A stretch of DNA of 6,326 bases, taken from a bacterium (GTDB lineage Bacteria; Krumholzibacteriota; Krumholzibacteria; LZORAL124-64-63). Below are positions 1 to 5,529 of the stretch, piece by piece (positions within the stretch are counted from its first letter, which is position 1; each line of letters opens with the position of its first letter). Location of the stretch: assembly GCA_016873405.1 (NCBI GenBank), contig VGXH01000112.1:1-6326 (forward strand). Direction: 5' to 3'. A program made the translations under genes and the position numbers. Under the pieces are notes generated by a model. That model had not been told where the DNA came from and ran no database searches. It saw only the letters and a list, made by a program, of their open reading frames with translations.

Positions 1-1233
1 CTCGTCGGTCCCGCGCGGCGCCTCCAGGCGCAGCGAGCCGTCCGCCACCGCCGCGGCGAAGGCGCGCAGCGCAGCCGCGCGCCGCGTCGTGAGTCCCAGC
101 CCGCCCAGGTCGGCCGCGGCCAGCGTGGCGGGCGCCGGGAACAGGCGCGTGAGCGGCCCGCGCGGCGCCGCGAGCGGCGTGCCGCAGCGCGCGACCACGC
201 GTCCGGTCACGGTCGTCGCGGCGGCCACCGACACCTGCTGCCCGACGATCGCGCGCACGGCCAGCTCGAACGGGTCGTACGCCGACGGCAGGCGCAAGCC
301 CGGCCGGCGGGCGACCAGCGGCGCCAGCGCCTCGTCGCGCGCCAGGTGCGCGGCGATCGCGGCGGGATCGGCCGCGCAGTCGAACATGCGCCGCGCGCGG
401 GCCACCAGCGAGATGGCCCCGTCCAGGTCCGGCAGTTCCAGGCTGAGGTCCAGCCAGTGGCCGCGGCCCGGCGCCACCGCCAGGAACCCCGCGCGGCCGC
501 CGGGCAGCGCCAGCGTGCGCGTGTATGAGTCCACCGTGACGTGCTCGACGCCCGGGATGGCGCGGCCCCGCAGGAAGCGCGCCAACTGCTCCCAATCGTA
601 GGGCGGACGCCAGGCCAGGCGGCAGGTGAGGACGGCGCCGGCGCACCCGGCGCTCGCGCGCGGTGGCGCGTTGCGCCGGCGCAAGTCGCCCGGCGCGCAG
701 CCGTAGGTCGCCTTCATGAGCGCGTTGAAGCGGCGCAGCGAGCCGAAGCCCGCGGCCAACGCCACCTGCGCCATCGACAGGTCCGACTGTTCGAGCAGCA
801 GCCGCGCGAAGTGCACGCGCCGGGTCTGGGCCAGGCGCACGGGTGTCGTCCCCAGGTGACGTTCGCAGAGCCGCGTCAACTGGCGGGGACCGACGCCCAG
901 GCGCGCGGCCAGGTCGCCCACCGAGCCGCCGCGATCCAGCGCGCCCTCGCCGATGCAGCGAACCGCGCGCGACACCGTGGCCGCCGTGCCCTGCCAGGCC
1001 GGCGACCCGGGCGCGGCTTCCGGTCGGCAGCGCCGGCAGGGCCGGAACCCGGCCTGCTCGGCCGCCGCGGCGCAGGCGAAGAAGACGACGTTGCGGCGTC
1101 GCGGCGTGACGGCGGGGCAGACCGGCCGGCAGTAGACGCCGGTGGTGCGCACGCCGGTGAAGAAGCGACCGTCGAAGCGCGCGTCGCGGCTGGTCAGGGC
1201 GCGGTAGCAGGTGTCCGGGTCGAGGGGCTCCAT
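1..1233 (-). CDS. alkA: Ada-like methyl-phosphotriester sensor / AraC HTH / AlkA 3-methyladenine DNA glycosylase fusion (C-terminus off window)
   Basis: This is a cytosolic protein for repair of, and response to, DNA alkylation. The 411 visible codons run without a stop to base 1, so the C-terminus is missing. Residues 9-72 form an Ada metal-binding domain: Cys35, Cys39, Cys66 and Cys69 have the spacing of E. coli Ada Cys38/42/69/72, in the motifs TTGVYCRPVCPA and GFRPCRRCRPE; Cys35 would be the methyl acceptor. Residues 86-187 are an AraC-type helix-turn-helix (AAGFGSLRRFN). From about 201 the AlkA N-terminal domain begins (LAWRPPYDW, close to E. coli AlkA NWQPPYDW), followed from about 318 by the HhH-GPD glycosylase fold (AVRAIVGQQVSVA). 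By alignment with AlkA (offset about 202) the full protein should be near 484 residues, and the helix-hairpin-helix and catalytic Asp (AlkA Asp238) lie outside the window. The Ada C-terminal O6-methylguanine transferase domain is absent, as is usual in this fusion. The ATG at 1233 fits the family start; an in-frame ATG at 1251 would add six residues but has no better ribosome site. It is divergent from the glpX-like gene. Confidence 0.93.
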   Translation of the reverse strand, partial: MEPLDPDTCYRALTSRDARFDGRFFTGVRTTGVYCRPVCPAVTPRRRNVVFFACAAAAEQAGFRPCRRCRPEAAPGSPAWQGTAATVSRAVRCIGEGALDRGGSVGDLAARLGVGPRQLTRLCERHLGTTPVRLAQTRRVHFARLLLEQSDLSMAQVALAAGFGSLRRFNALMKATYGCAPGDLRRRNAPPRASAGCAGAVLTCRLAWRPPYDWEQLARFLRGRAIPGVEHVTVDSYTRTLALPGGRAGFLAVAPGRGHWLDLSLELPDLDGAISLVARARRMFDCAADPAAIAAHLARDEALAPLVARRPGLRLPSAYDPFELAVRAIVGQQVSVAAATTVTGRVVARCGTPLAAPRGPLTRLFPAPATLAAADLGGLGLTTRRAAALRAFAAAVADGSLRLEAPRGTDE

Positions 1234-1326
1234 GGCGCCACCATACGCCATCGCGCAGGCCGCGGCTCGCCATTTCCGGACCTCAACGCCGTCCTGTTTC
1301 CGCTCACGTTCGGGCCCGCGGGGAGA

Positions 1327-1332
1327 TATCAT
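1327..1332 (+). promoter_or_regulatory. Possible -10 element for the glpX-like/SulP operon
   Basis: TATCAT matches the sigma-70 -10 consensus at five of six bases and stands out in a GC-rich background, about 36 bases before the start codon. No good -35 hexamer is seen at the expected distance, so the call is weak. Confidence 0.3.
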
Positions 1333-1353
1333 GTGTCGCATTCACCCCGACCC

Positions 1354-1358
1354 GGGAG
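1354..1358 (+). promoter_or_regulatory. Ribosome binding site of the glpX-like gene
   Basis: GGGAG lies nine bases before the ATG at 1368 and supports that start. The next in-frame Met candidates lie inside the conserved part of the protein. Confidence 0.6.
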
Positions 1359-1367
1359 CGCACCGCC

Positions 1368-2363
1368 ATGACGCTGACGAACCACGAACCCCAATGGGGC
1401 GATCGCGAACCGCCGCACCACCCCGGCCTGGGGTTGGTGCGCGTGACCGAGGCGGCGGCGCTGGCCGCCTCGCGCTGGATGGGCCGCGGCGACCGCGACG
1501 CGGCCGACGCGGCCGCGCAGGCGGCGATGGCCCGCTCGCTGAACCTGTTGCCCATGCGCGGGCGCATCGTCAGCGGCGAAGAGGGGCGCCTGCTGGCCAG
1601 TTCGCCCCTGGACAGCGGCATCGACGTGGGCACCGGCGAGGGCCCGGAGATGGACGTCGAGGTCAACGCCATCGACGGCGCCACGCTGGTGGCCAAGGGC
1701 AAGCCCGGCGCGTTGGCGGCCGCGGCCCTGGCCCCGCGCGGCACGCTGTGGCGGCCGGGCCCGGCGGTCTACCTGTACAAACTCGTGGTCGACCGCACGG
1801 TGGCCGCGGCCATCGGACCCGAAGCCCTGGATGCACCCGTGGGCTGGATGCTGGCAGCCGTCGCGCGCGCCAAGGGCAAGGACATCCGCGACCTGGCCGT
1901 GTTCGTCGTCCACCGTCCGCGACACGAGAACCTGATCGTCGATCTGCGCAAGGCCGGGGCTCGCGTCGTGCTGCGCGGAGGCGGGGACGTCGGCGGCTCG
2001 CTGCTGGCGGCGGACACGCGCTCGGGCATTGACCTGATGCTGGGCGTCGGCGGCGCGCCCGAGGGCCTTCTGGCCGCCTGCGCGGTCAAGGCGCTGGGCG
2101 GGGCGATGCTTGCGCGCGTGGAACCGCAGGACGCCGTCGAGCATCAGGCTTGCCTGGACGCGGGGATGGACCTGCAGAAGGTGCTGACGACGAACGATCT
2201 GGTGTCGGGCGACGAGGTCTTCTTCTCGGCCACAGGCGTGACCGAGAGCGCCATGCTGGCCGGCGTCCGCCTGCTGGGCGACACCGCCGAGACGCAGTCC
2301 CTCGTCCTTCGTCATGAGACCGGCACGCGCCGCTTCATGGCCACGGAGCATCGTCTGCGGTGA
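1368..2363 (+). CDS. glpX: GlpX-family protein (class II fructose-1,6-bisphosphatase fold) with altered active site
   Basis: The family hydrolyses fructose-1,6-bisphosphate (some members also sedoheptulose-1,7-bisphosphate) in gluconeogenesis or the Calvin cycle, and belongs to the lithium-sensitive phosphatase superfamily. Its 331 residues compare with 336 in E. coli GlpX, and similarity runs end to end: RVTEAAALAASRWMGRGD (residues 25-42), GTGEG (88-92), YLYKLVV (135-141), PRHENLI (184-190), GDVGGS (206-211), GGAPEGLLAA (228-237) and FFSATGVTE (285-293). Mapped on E. coli numbering, Asp33 (here 47), Glu57 (71), Tyr119 (135), Asp188 (207) and Glu213 (232) are kept. The usual DPxEGT motif instead reads NAIDGA: Asp85 is Asn100, Glu88 is Asp103 and catalytic Thr90 is Ala105. 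Lys29 is Arg43, and the GEGEIDEAPML stretch is replaced by an unrelated one with a one-residue insertion. Ordinary FBPase activity is therefore doubtful; a divergent phosphatase or a sugar-phosphate-binding pseudoenzyme is possible. Its stop overlaps the start of the SulP gene (GTGA), implying translational coupling. Family assignment is firm; activity is not. Confidence 0.9.
   Translation: MTLTNHEPQWGDREPPHHPGLGLVRVTEAAALAASRWMGRGDRDAADAAAQAAMARSLNLLPMRGRIVSGEEGRLLASSPLDSGIDVGTGEGPEMDVEVNAIDGATLVAKGKPGALAAAALAPRGTLWRPGPAVYLYKLVVDRTVAAAIGPEALDAPVGWMLAAVARAKGKDIRDLAVFVVHRPRHENLIVDLRKAGARVVLRGGGDVGGSLLAADTRSGIDLMLGVGGAPEGLLAACAVKALGGAMLARVEPQDAVEHQACLDAGMDLQKVLTTNDLVSGDEVFFSATGVTESAMLAGVRLLGDTAETQSLVLRHETGTRRFMATEHRLR
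2345..2348 (+). promoter_or_regulatory. Weak ribosome binding site of the SulP gene inside the glpX-like reading frame
   Basis: GGAG sits 11 bases before the GTG at 2360, a long spacing. With the GTGA stop/start overlap, this suggests that ribosomes finishing the upstream gene reinitiate here. The alternative GTG at 2366 is even further from the site. Confidence 0.4.
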
Positions 2364-4513
2364 ACGTGCGTCTGGCAGCCGCCGTCGATACCGCGCGCCG
2401 CTGGCTGGCGGCCGAGTCGGTCTTCTTCACGCGGCCGGCGGCCGTGCTGCGCGGCTACGACCGCGCGGCCAACCTGCGCGCGGACCTGCTGGCCGGCCTG
2501 GCCGTGGCCGCGGTGCTGCTGCCGCAGGCCATCGCGTTCGCCACGCTGGCCGAGCTGCCGCCGCAGATGGGCCTCTACACCGGCGTCGTGGGCGCGATCG
2601 TCGCCGCGCTGTGGGGCAGTTCGCGGCTGCTGCAGACCGGTCCCACGAACACCAGCTCGATGCTCATCTTCGCGACGCTGCTGGTCGCCGCGCAGCCCGG
2701 CACCGAGGACTACCTCAAGGCCGCCGGCTACCTGGCGGTGATGGTCGGCCTGCTGCGTCTGGTCATGGGCGTGCTGCGCCTGGGTGTTCTGGTGCACTTC
2801 GTGGCCGACAGCGTCATCGTCGGCTTCACGGCCGGCGTCGGCGTGTTGATCATGGTCAACGAGATGCGCCACGTGCTGCGGGTGGACATCCCCAGTGTGC
2901 CGGAGCTGGGCCTGACCGTGCGGATGCTCCTGCTGCGCCACGAGCACGTGCACTTGCCCAGCGCGGCGATGGCGGCCGGCGCCCTGCTGCTCGCGCGGGC
3001 GTTCAAGCGCGGCGGGCCGCGTCTGCCGGGCGCGCTGCTGGCTCTGGGCGCCGCCGGCGCGGCCACCGTGGCGCTGGACCTCGATGCCCATGGGGTGCGC
3101 GTGCTGGGGGCGATCCCGCGCGCGCTGCCGCCGCTGGCGCACCTGCCGGTGCTGGACCTGGCGCTCATCTGGAAACTGGCGCCGGGCGCGGTGGCCGTGG
3201 CGGCCATCGGCCTGGTCGAGTCGATCGCGATGGCGCGCGCGATCGCCGCGCGCGACGGCGAGCGCCTGGACGTGAACCAGGAGTTCGTCGGGCAGGGGCT
3301 GGCCAGCGTCGCGGCCGGCCTGCTGTCCGGGTTCGCCTGCACCGGTTCCTGGCTGCGCTCGGCCACGAATCGCGAGGCGGGCGGCCGCACGCCGGTGGCC
3401 GCCGCCAGCAGCGGCCTGTGGCTGCTGCTCATCGTGCTGGCGGCCGCGCCCCTGGCTGCCTACCTGCCGCGCGCGGCCCTGGCGGGCATCCTCGTCCTGA
3501 CCGCCGCCGGCCTGATCGACCGCCGCGAGATCGTGCGCGTGGCGCGCACCAGCCGCGGCGACACCTCGATCATGCTGGCCACCTTCGTCTCGGCCCTGAC
3601 GATGCCGCTGCAGTTCGCGATCCTCGCCGGCGTGCTCGTCTCGTTCGGGCGCTTCCTGCTGAGGACTTCGACGCCCGGCGTGCACGCCGTGGTGCCCGAC
3701 GAGAGCTTCCGCCATTTCGTGCGCGCGGTGGACCAGCCCGCGTGTCCGCAGCTCGGAATCGTCGAGATCGAGGGTCCGCTCTATTTCGGCGCCGTCAATC
3801 ACGTCGAGGACGCCATCCGCGCCAATCTGGACCGCAACCCGCGCCAGAAGTACCTGCTGCTGCGCATGCACATGGTGGACCACTGCGACGTCAGCGGAAT
3901 CCACATGCTCGAGTCCGTGCTGCGCCTGTACCGCCGCCGCGGCGGCGACCTGTTCCTGGAGGGCGTGCGGCCGGACGTGCGCCAGATGTGCGGGCTGTAC
4001 GGGTTCGACGCCACGCTCGGCGCCGCCAACGTCCTGAACCAGGAGAACGCGATCAGCCACCTCTTCCACAAGGTGTTGAACCCGGGCTTCTGCGTCTACG
4101 AGTGCGCCGAGCGGGTCTTCGGTGAATGCCAGGCCATCCCCAAGGAGCCGCACGCGGCCGGCCTGCCCGACCCGGCGCGAGACACCGGCCGCGCGCCGGC
4201 GGAGATCTCGCCGAGCGAACTGCGCGCGCGACTGGCCGATCCCTCCGTGCGCACGCTGGTGATCGACGTGGGCGAGCCGGGCGAGTACCGCGGCTGGCAC
4301 ATCCCGCAGGCGCGCAACCTGCCGCTGCGCCTGCTCGCGACGGAGGGCGCCCTCCTGGCGCGCGACCAGGCGCTGGTCTTCGTCAGCCGCATCGGGCGGC
4401 GCAGCGCGCTGGCGGCGGTGATCATGCGGGATCTCGGCCACCCGGACGCCGCCACGCTGCGTGGCGGCATGCTGGCCTGGGAGGCGGCGGGGTTCCCGAT
4501 CGCGGTGGAGTAG
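2360..4513 (+). CDS. SulP-family anion transporter with STAS domain and C-terminal rhodanese-like domain (Ser in place of catalytic Cys)
   Basis: This is an inner-membrane secondary transporter for an inorganic anion (sulfate or bicarbonate are the usual bacterial substrates; the sequence does not decide). Residues about 38-435 form the hydrophobic SulP core, with the signature LLPQAIAFATLAELPPQMGLYT (54-74), GSSRLLQTGPTNTSS (86-100) and the TM10 region TGSWLRSATNREAGGRTP (328-345). Residues about 462-575 are a cytosolic STAS domain with the DVSG motif (Asp510, Ser512). A linker carries Cys578, Cys582 and Cys590 (CVYEC then FGEC). Residues about 615-717 are rhodanese-like (EPGEYRGWHIPQARNLPL, LRGGMLAWEAAGFP). 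The active-site loop, normally C-x-x-G-x-R-S, reads SRIGRRS, so residue 676 is Ser (codon AGC at 4385-4387) and sulfurtransferase activity is not expected. Start GTG overlaps the stop of the glpX-like gene by four bases. At 717 residues it is longer than a typical SulP-STAS protein because of the added domain. The transporter call is very secure. Confidence 0.97.
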   Translation: MNVRLAAAVDTARRWLAAESVFFTRPAAVLRGYDRAANLRADLLAGLAVAAVLLPQAIAFATLAELPPQMGLYTGVVGAIVAALWGSSRLLQTGPTNTSSMLIFATLLVAAQPGTEDYLKAAGYLAVMVGLLRLVMGVLRLGVLVHFVADSVIVGFTAGVGVLIMVNEMRHVLRVDIPSVPELGLTVRMLLLRHEHVHLPSAAMAAGALLLARAFKRGGPRLPGALLALGAAGAATVALDLDAHGVRVLGAIPRALPPLAHLPVLDLALIWKLAPGAVAVAAIGLVESIAMARAIAARDGERLDVNQEFVGQGLASVAAGLLSGFACTGSWLRSATNREAGGRTPVAAASSGLWLLLIVLAAAPLAAYLPRAALAGILVLTAAGLIDRREIVRVARTSRGDTSIMLATFVSALTMPLQFAILAGVLVSFGRFLLRTSTPGVHAVVPDESFRHFVRAVDQPACPQLGIVEIEGPLYFGAVNHVEDAIRANLDRNPRQKYLLLRMHMVDHCDVSGIHMLESVLRLYRRRGGDLFLEGVRPDVRQMCGLYGFDATLGAANVLNQENAISHLFHKVLNPGFCVYECAERVFGECQAIPKEPHAAGLPDPARDTGRAPAEISPSELRARLADPSVRTLVIDVGEPGEYRGWHIPQARNLPLRLLATEGALLARDQALVFVSRIGRRSALAAVIMRDLGHPDAATLRGGMLAWEAAGFPIAVE

Positions 4514-4526
4514 CGCGCCGCCGCGC
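4513..4526. other. GC hairpin filling the convergent gap
   Basis: A perfect 5-bp stem (GCGCG at 4513-4517, CGCGC at 4522-4526) with loop CCGC occupies the whole 14-base gap between the SulP stop and the GAF-gene stop on the other strand. There is no T-tract on either side, so it is not a canonical intrinsic terminator. It could mark the transcript ends in both directions, or be chance in GC-rich DNA. Confidence 0.35.
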
Positions 4527-4527
4527 C

Positions 4528-5364
4528 TCAGTCGGAGAGCCCTTGCAGGTCGATGTCGGGGAACTGCTTGCTCGCGCACGTCGGGCAGATGCCGTGGCTG
4601 AAGCGCGCATCCGACCGCTCGGACAGGTACGCCTCGAGCTGATTCCAGTAGCCACGGTCGTCGCGGATCTGCTTGCAATAGGCGCAGATGGGCACGATCC
4701 CGCTCAGCACGCGGACGTCGTCCAGGGCCTGCTGCAGTTCGAGGTTGCGCCGGCGCAGTTCCTCGGTGCGCGCGGCCACCTCCTCGCGCAGCTGGTCCTG
4801 GGCGCGCTTGCGCAGCACGATGCTCCAGATGGTGCCGGCCAGCAGTTGCGCCAGGTCCACGTCATCGTGGTCGTACGGCGACGCCTTGTTGCCGACGCCC
4901 AGCACGGCGACGATCTGTCCGTCCGCGAAGATCGGCACGCCCAGGTCGCGCAGCAGGGCCACGTGCCCCTGCGGCAGGCCCTTGCGATGCGGCTCGGCGG
5001 CGTAGTCGTTATGGATGACCGGCCCGCGCCGGTGCACGCAGTCGACCCAGATGCCGGCGGCGGCAATGGGGTAGTGCGTGGCCTCGACCGTCGTGCAGAT
5101 GCGCTTCGTGCCGGTGGACCAGGTGTGCAGCCGGATCGTCTGCCGGTCGGCGTTGACGAAGTGGAAATAGCCGATGCGGCTGCCCGACAGGCGCACCGTC
5201 TCATCGAGCCCGTGCTGGATGATCTCGTCGAGCGAGGCGCCGTCGACCATGCGCAGCAGGTCGAGCGCCGTCCGCAGCACCTCGCCCGCGCGCGCGGTCG
5301 CCGGCGTCCGGTTGTCGTCGGCAGACGCGACGTCCCGGTTCCCCGCGTTCCCGCCCGCCATCAT
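4528..5364 (-). CDS. GAF-domain sensor protein with coiled coil and C-terminal four-cysteine (putative zinc) module
   Basis: This is a soluble cytosolic protein of 278 residues. After a low-complexity N-terminus, residues about 40-188 form a GAF domain of the type found in bacterial signalling proteins (SRIGYFHFVN, HYPIAAAGIWVDCV, GPVIHNDYAAEPH, VPIFADGQIVAVLGVGNK). A charged helical stretch at about 189-220, rich in Arg, Glu and Leu, looks like a coiled coil and may dimerise. The C-terminus carries a module often seen at the end of GAF, PAS and response-regulator proteins: GIVPICAYCKQIRDDRGYW and FSHGICPTC, with Cys227, Cys230, Cys260 and Cys263 placed as two CxxC pairs. The pairs suggest metal binding, but I know no proven function. 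No kinase, cyclase or DNA-binding output domain is present, so it may act by binding a partner. The start chosen is ATG at 5364, because GGAGG lies five bases before it; a GTG at 5370 overlaps that site and is unlikely. The gene is convergent with SulP and divergent from the secreted EEP gene. Confidence 0.93.
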   Translation of the reverse strand: MMAGGNAGNRDVASADDNRTPATARAGEVLRTALDLLRMVDGASLDEIIQHGLDETVRLSGSRIGYFHFVNADRQTIRLHTWSTGTKRICTTVEATHYPIAAAGIWVDCVHRRGPVIHNDYAAEPHRKGLPQGHVALLRDLGVPIFADGQIVAVLGVGNKASPYDHDDVDLAQLLAGTIWSIVLRKRAQDQLREEVAARTEELRRRNLELQQALDDVRVLSGIVPICAYCKQIRDDRGYWNQLEAYLSERSDARFSHGICPTCASKQFPDIDLQGLSD

Positions 5365-5369
5365 CCGCA

Positions 5370-5374
5370 CCTCC
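5370..5374 (-). promoter_or_regulatory. Strong ribosome binding site of the GAF gene, within a small hairpin
   Basis: On the minus strand GGAGG ends five bases before the ATG at 5364, an ideal spacing that decides the start. Part of it also pairs in a short inverted repeat (TCCC-GAC-GGGA at 5372-5382 on the plus strand), which could slightly occlude it. Confidence 0.7.
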
Positions 5375-5455
5375 CGACGGGAATCCCCGTAGGGTGATCA
5401 TCGCAGATCCACGGTCCCGGGAGAAAGGACTTCCTTCAGAAACGACCCTGTCCTG

Positions 5456-5482
5456 TTGATTCGGCGCCCGGTGTGATATAAT
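5456..5482 (+). promoter_or_regulatory. Extended -10 promoter for the secreted EEP gene
   Basis: TGATATAAT at 5474-5482 is a perfect extended -10 element (TGn followed by TATAAT). A TTGATT hexamer at 5456-5461 lies only 15 bases upstream, shorter than optimal; the overlapping TGTTGA at 5454-5459 would give 17. The extended -10 may make the -35 less important. Transcription should begin near 5489, giving a leader of about 40 bases. Confidence 0.75.
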
Positions 5483-5489
5483 TTCAAAA

Positions 5490-5509
5490 ACCCGTAGCTC
5501 CGGTCGGGT
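5490..5509 (+). other. Small 5'-end stem-loop in the leader of the EEP gene
   Basis: ACCCG (5490-5494) and CGGGT (5505-5509) can pair over a ten-base loop right at the predicted transcript 5' end. Such stems can stabilise an mRNA; the stem is short and may be chance. Confidence 0.25.
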
Positions 5510-5512
5510 AGA

Positions 5513-5519
5513 AGAGGAG
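5513..5519 (+). promoter_or_regulatory. Ribosome binding site of the EEP gene
   Basis: AGAGGAG is followed by ten bases and then GTG at 5530. No other in-frame start lies between, and the signal peptide begins directly after, so this fixes the start. Confidence 0.75.
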
Positions 5520-5529
5520 TGCTCACATC

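Larger units (their letters stand above)
1234..1367. other. Divergent intergenic region between ada-alkA and the glpX-like gene
   Basis: This 134-bp non-coding stretch must carry the start signals of both flanking genes. It contains two short palindromes, CGGGCCCG (1311-1318) and GATATC (1325-1330). Ada-family fusions are often self-regulating, but I could not identify an Ada-type operator or a convincing minus-strand promoter here. The ribosome site in front of the repair gene is weak (GGTGG four bases before the ATG). Confidence 0.5.
5365..5529. other. Divergent intergenic region between the GAF gene and the secreted EEP gene
   Basis: This 165-bp region contains a clear plus-strand promoter and ribosome site. 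Its AT-rich patch (about 5477-5490) is exceptional in this window. I found no convincing separate minus-strand promoter for the GAF gene and no RNA gene. Confidence 0.6.

Noticed and set aside
541..1371. Open frames on the plus strand across 89-2032, including 276- and 273-residue ones
   Set aside because: They are antisense to the Ada-AlkA fusion or out of frame with the glpX-like gene, and have the biased composition typical of shadow frames.
1329..2351. A 340-residue open frame on the minus strand opposite the glpX-like gene
   Set aside because: Low-complexity His/Gln/Arg/Ala composition, no domain, and full overlap with a conserved gene.
4511..4530. An intrinsic bidirectional terminator in the convergent gap
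   Set aside because: Only a 5-bp stem is present and there is no T-tract on either strand, so I list it as a hairpin and do not call a terminator.
2312..4678. A 788-residue open frame on the minus strand opposite the SulP gene
   Set aside because: Its translation is rich in Arg, Gln, His and Ala with no recognisable domain, while the opposite strand encodes a clear SulP-STAS-rhodanese protein. Long antisense open frames are expected in DNA this GC-rich.
4126..5397. A 423-residue plus-strand frame spanning the SulP 3' end and the GAF gene
   Set aside because: It crosses two real genes, out of frame with one and antisense to the other, and shows no domain.
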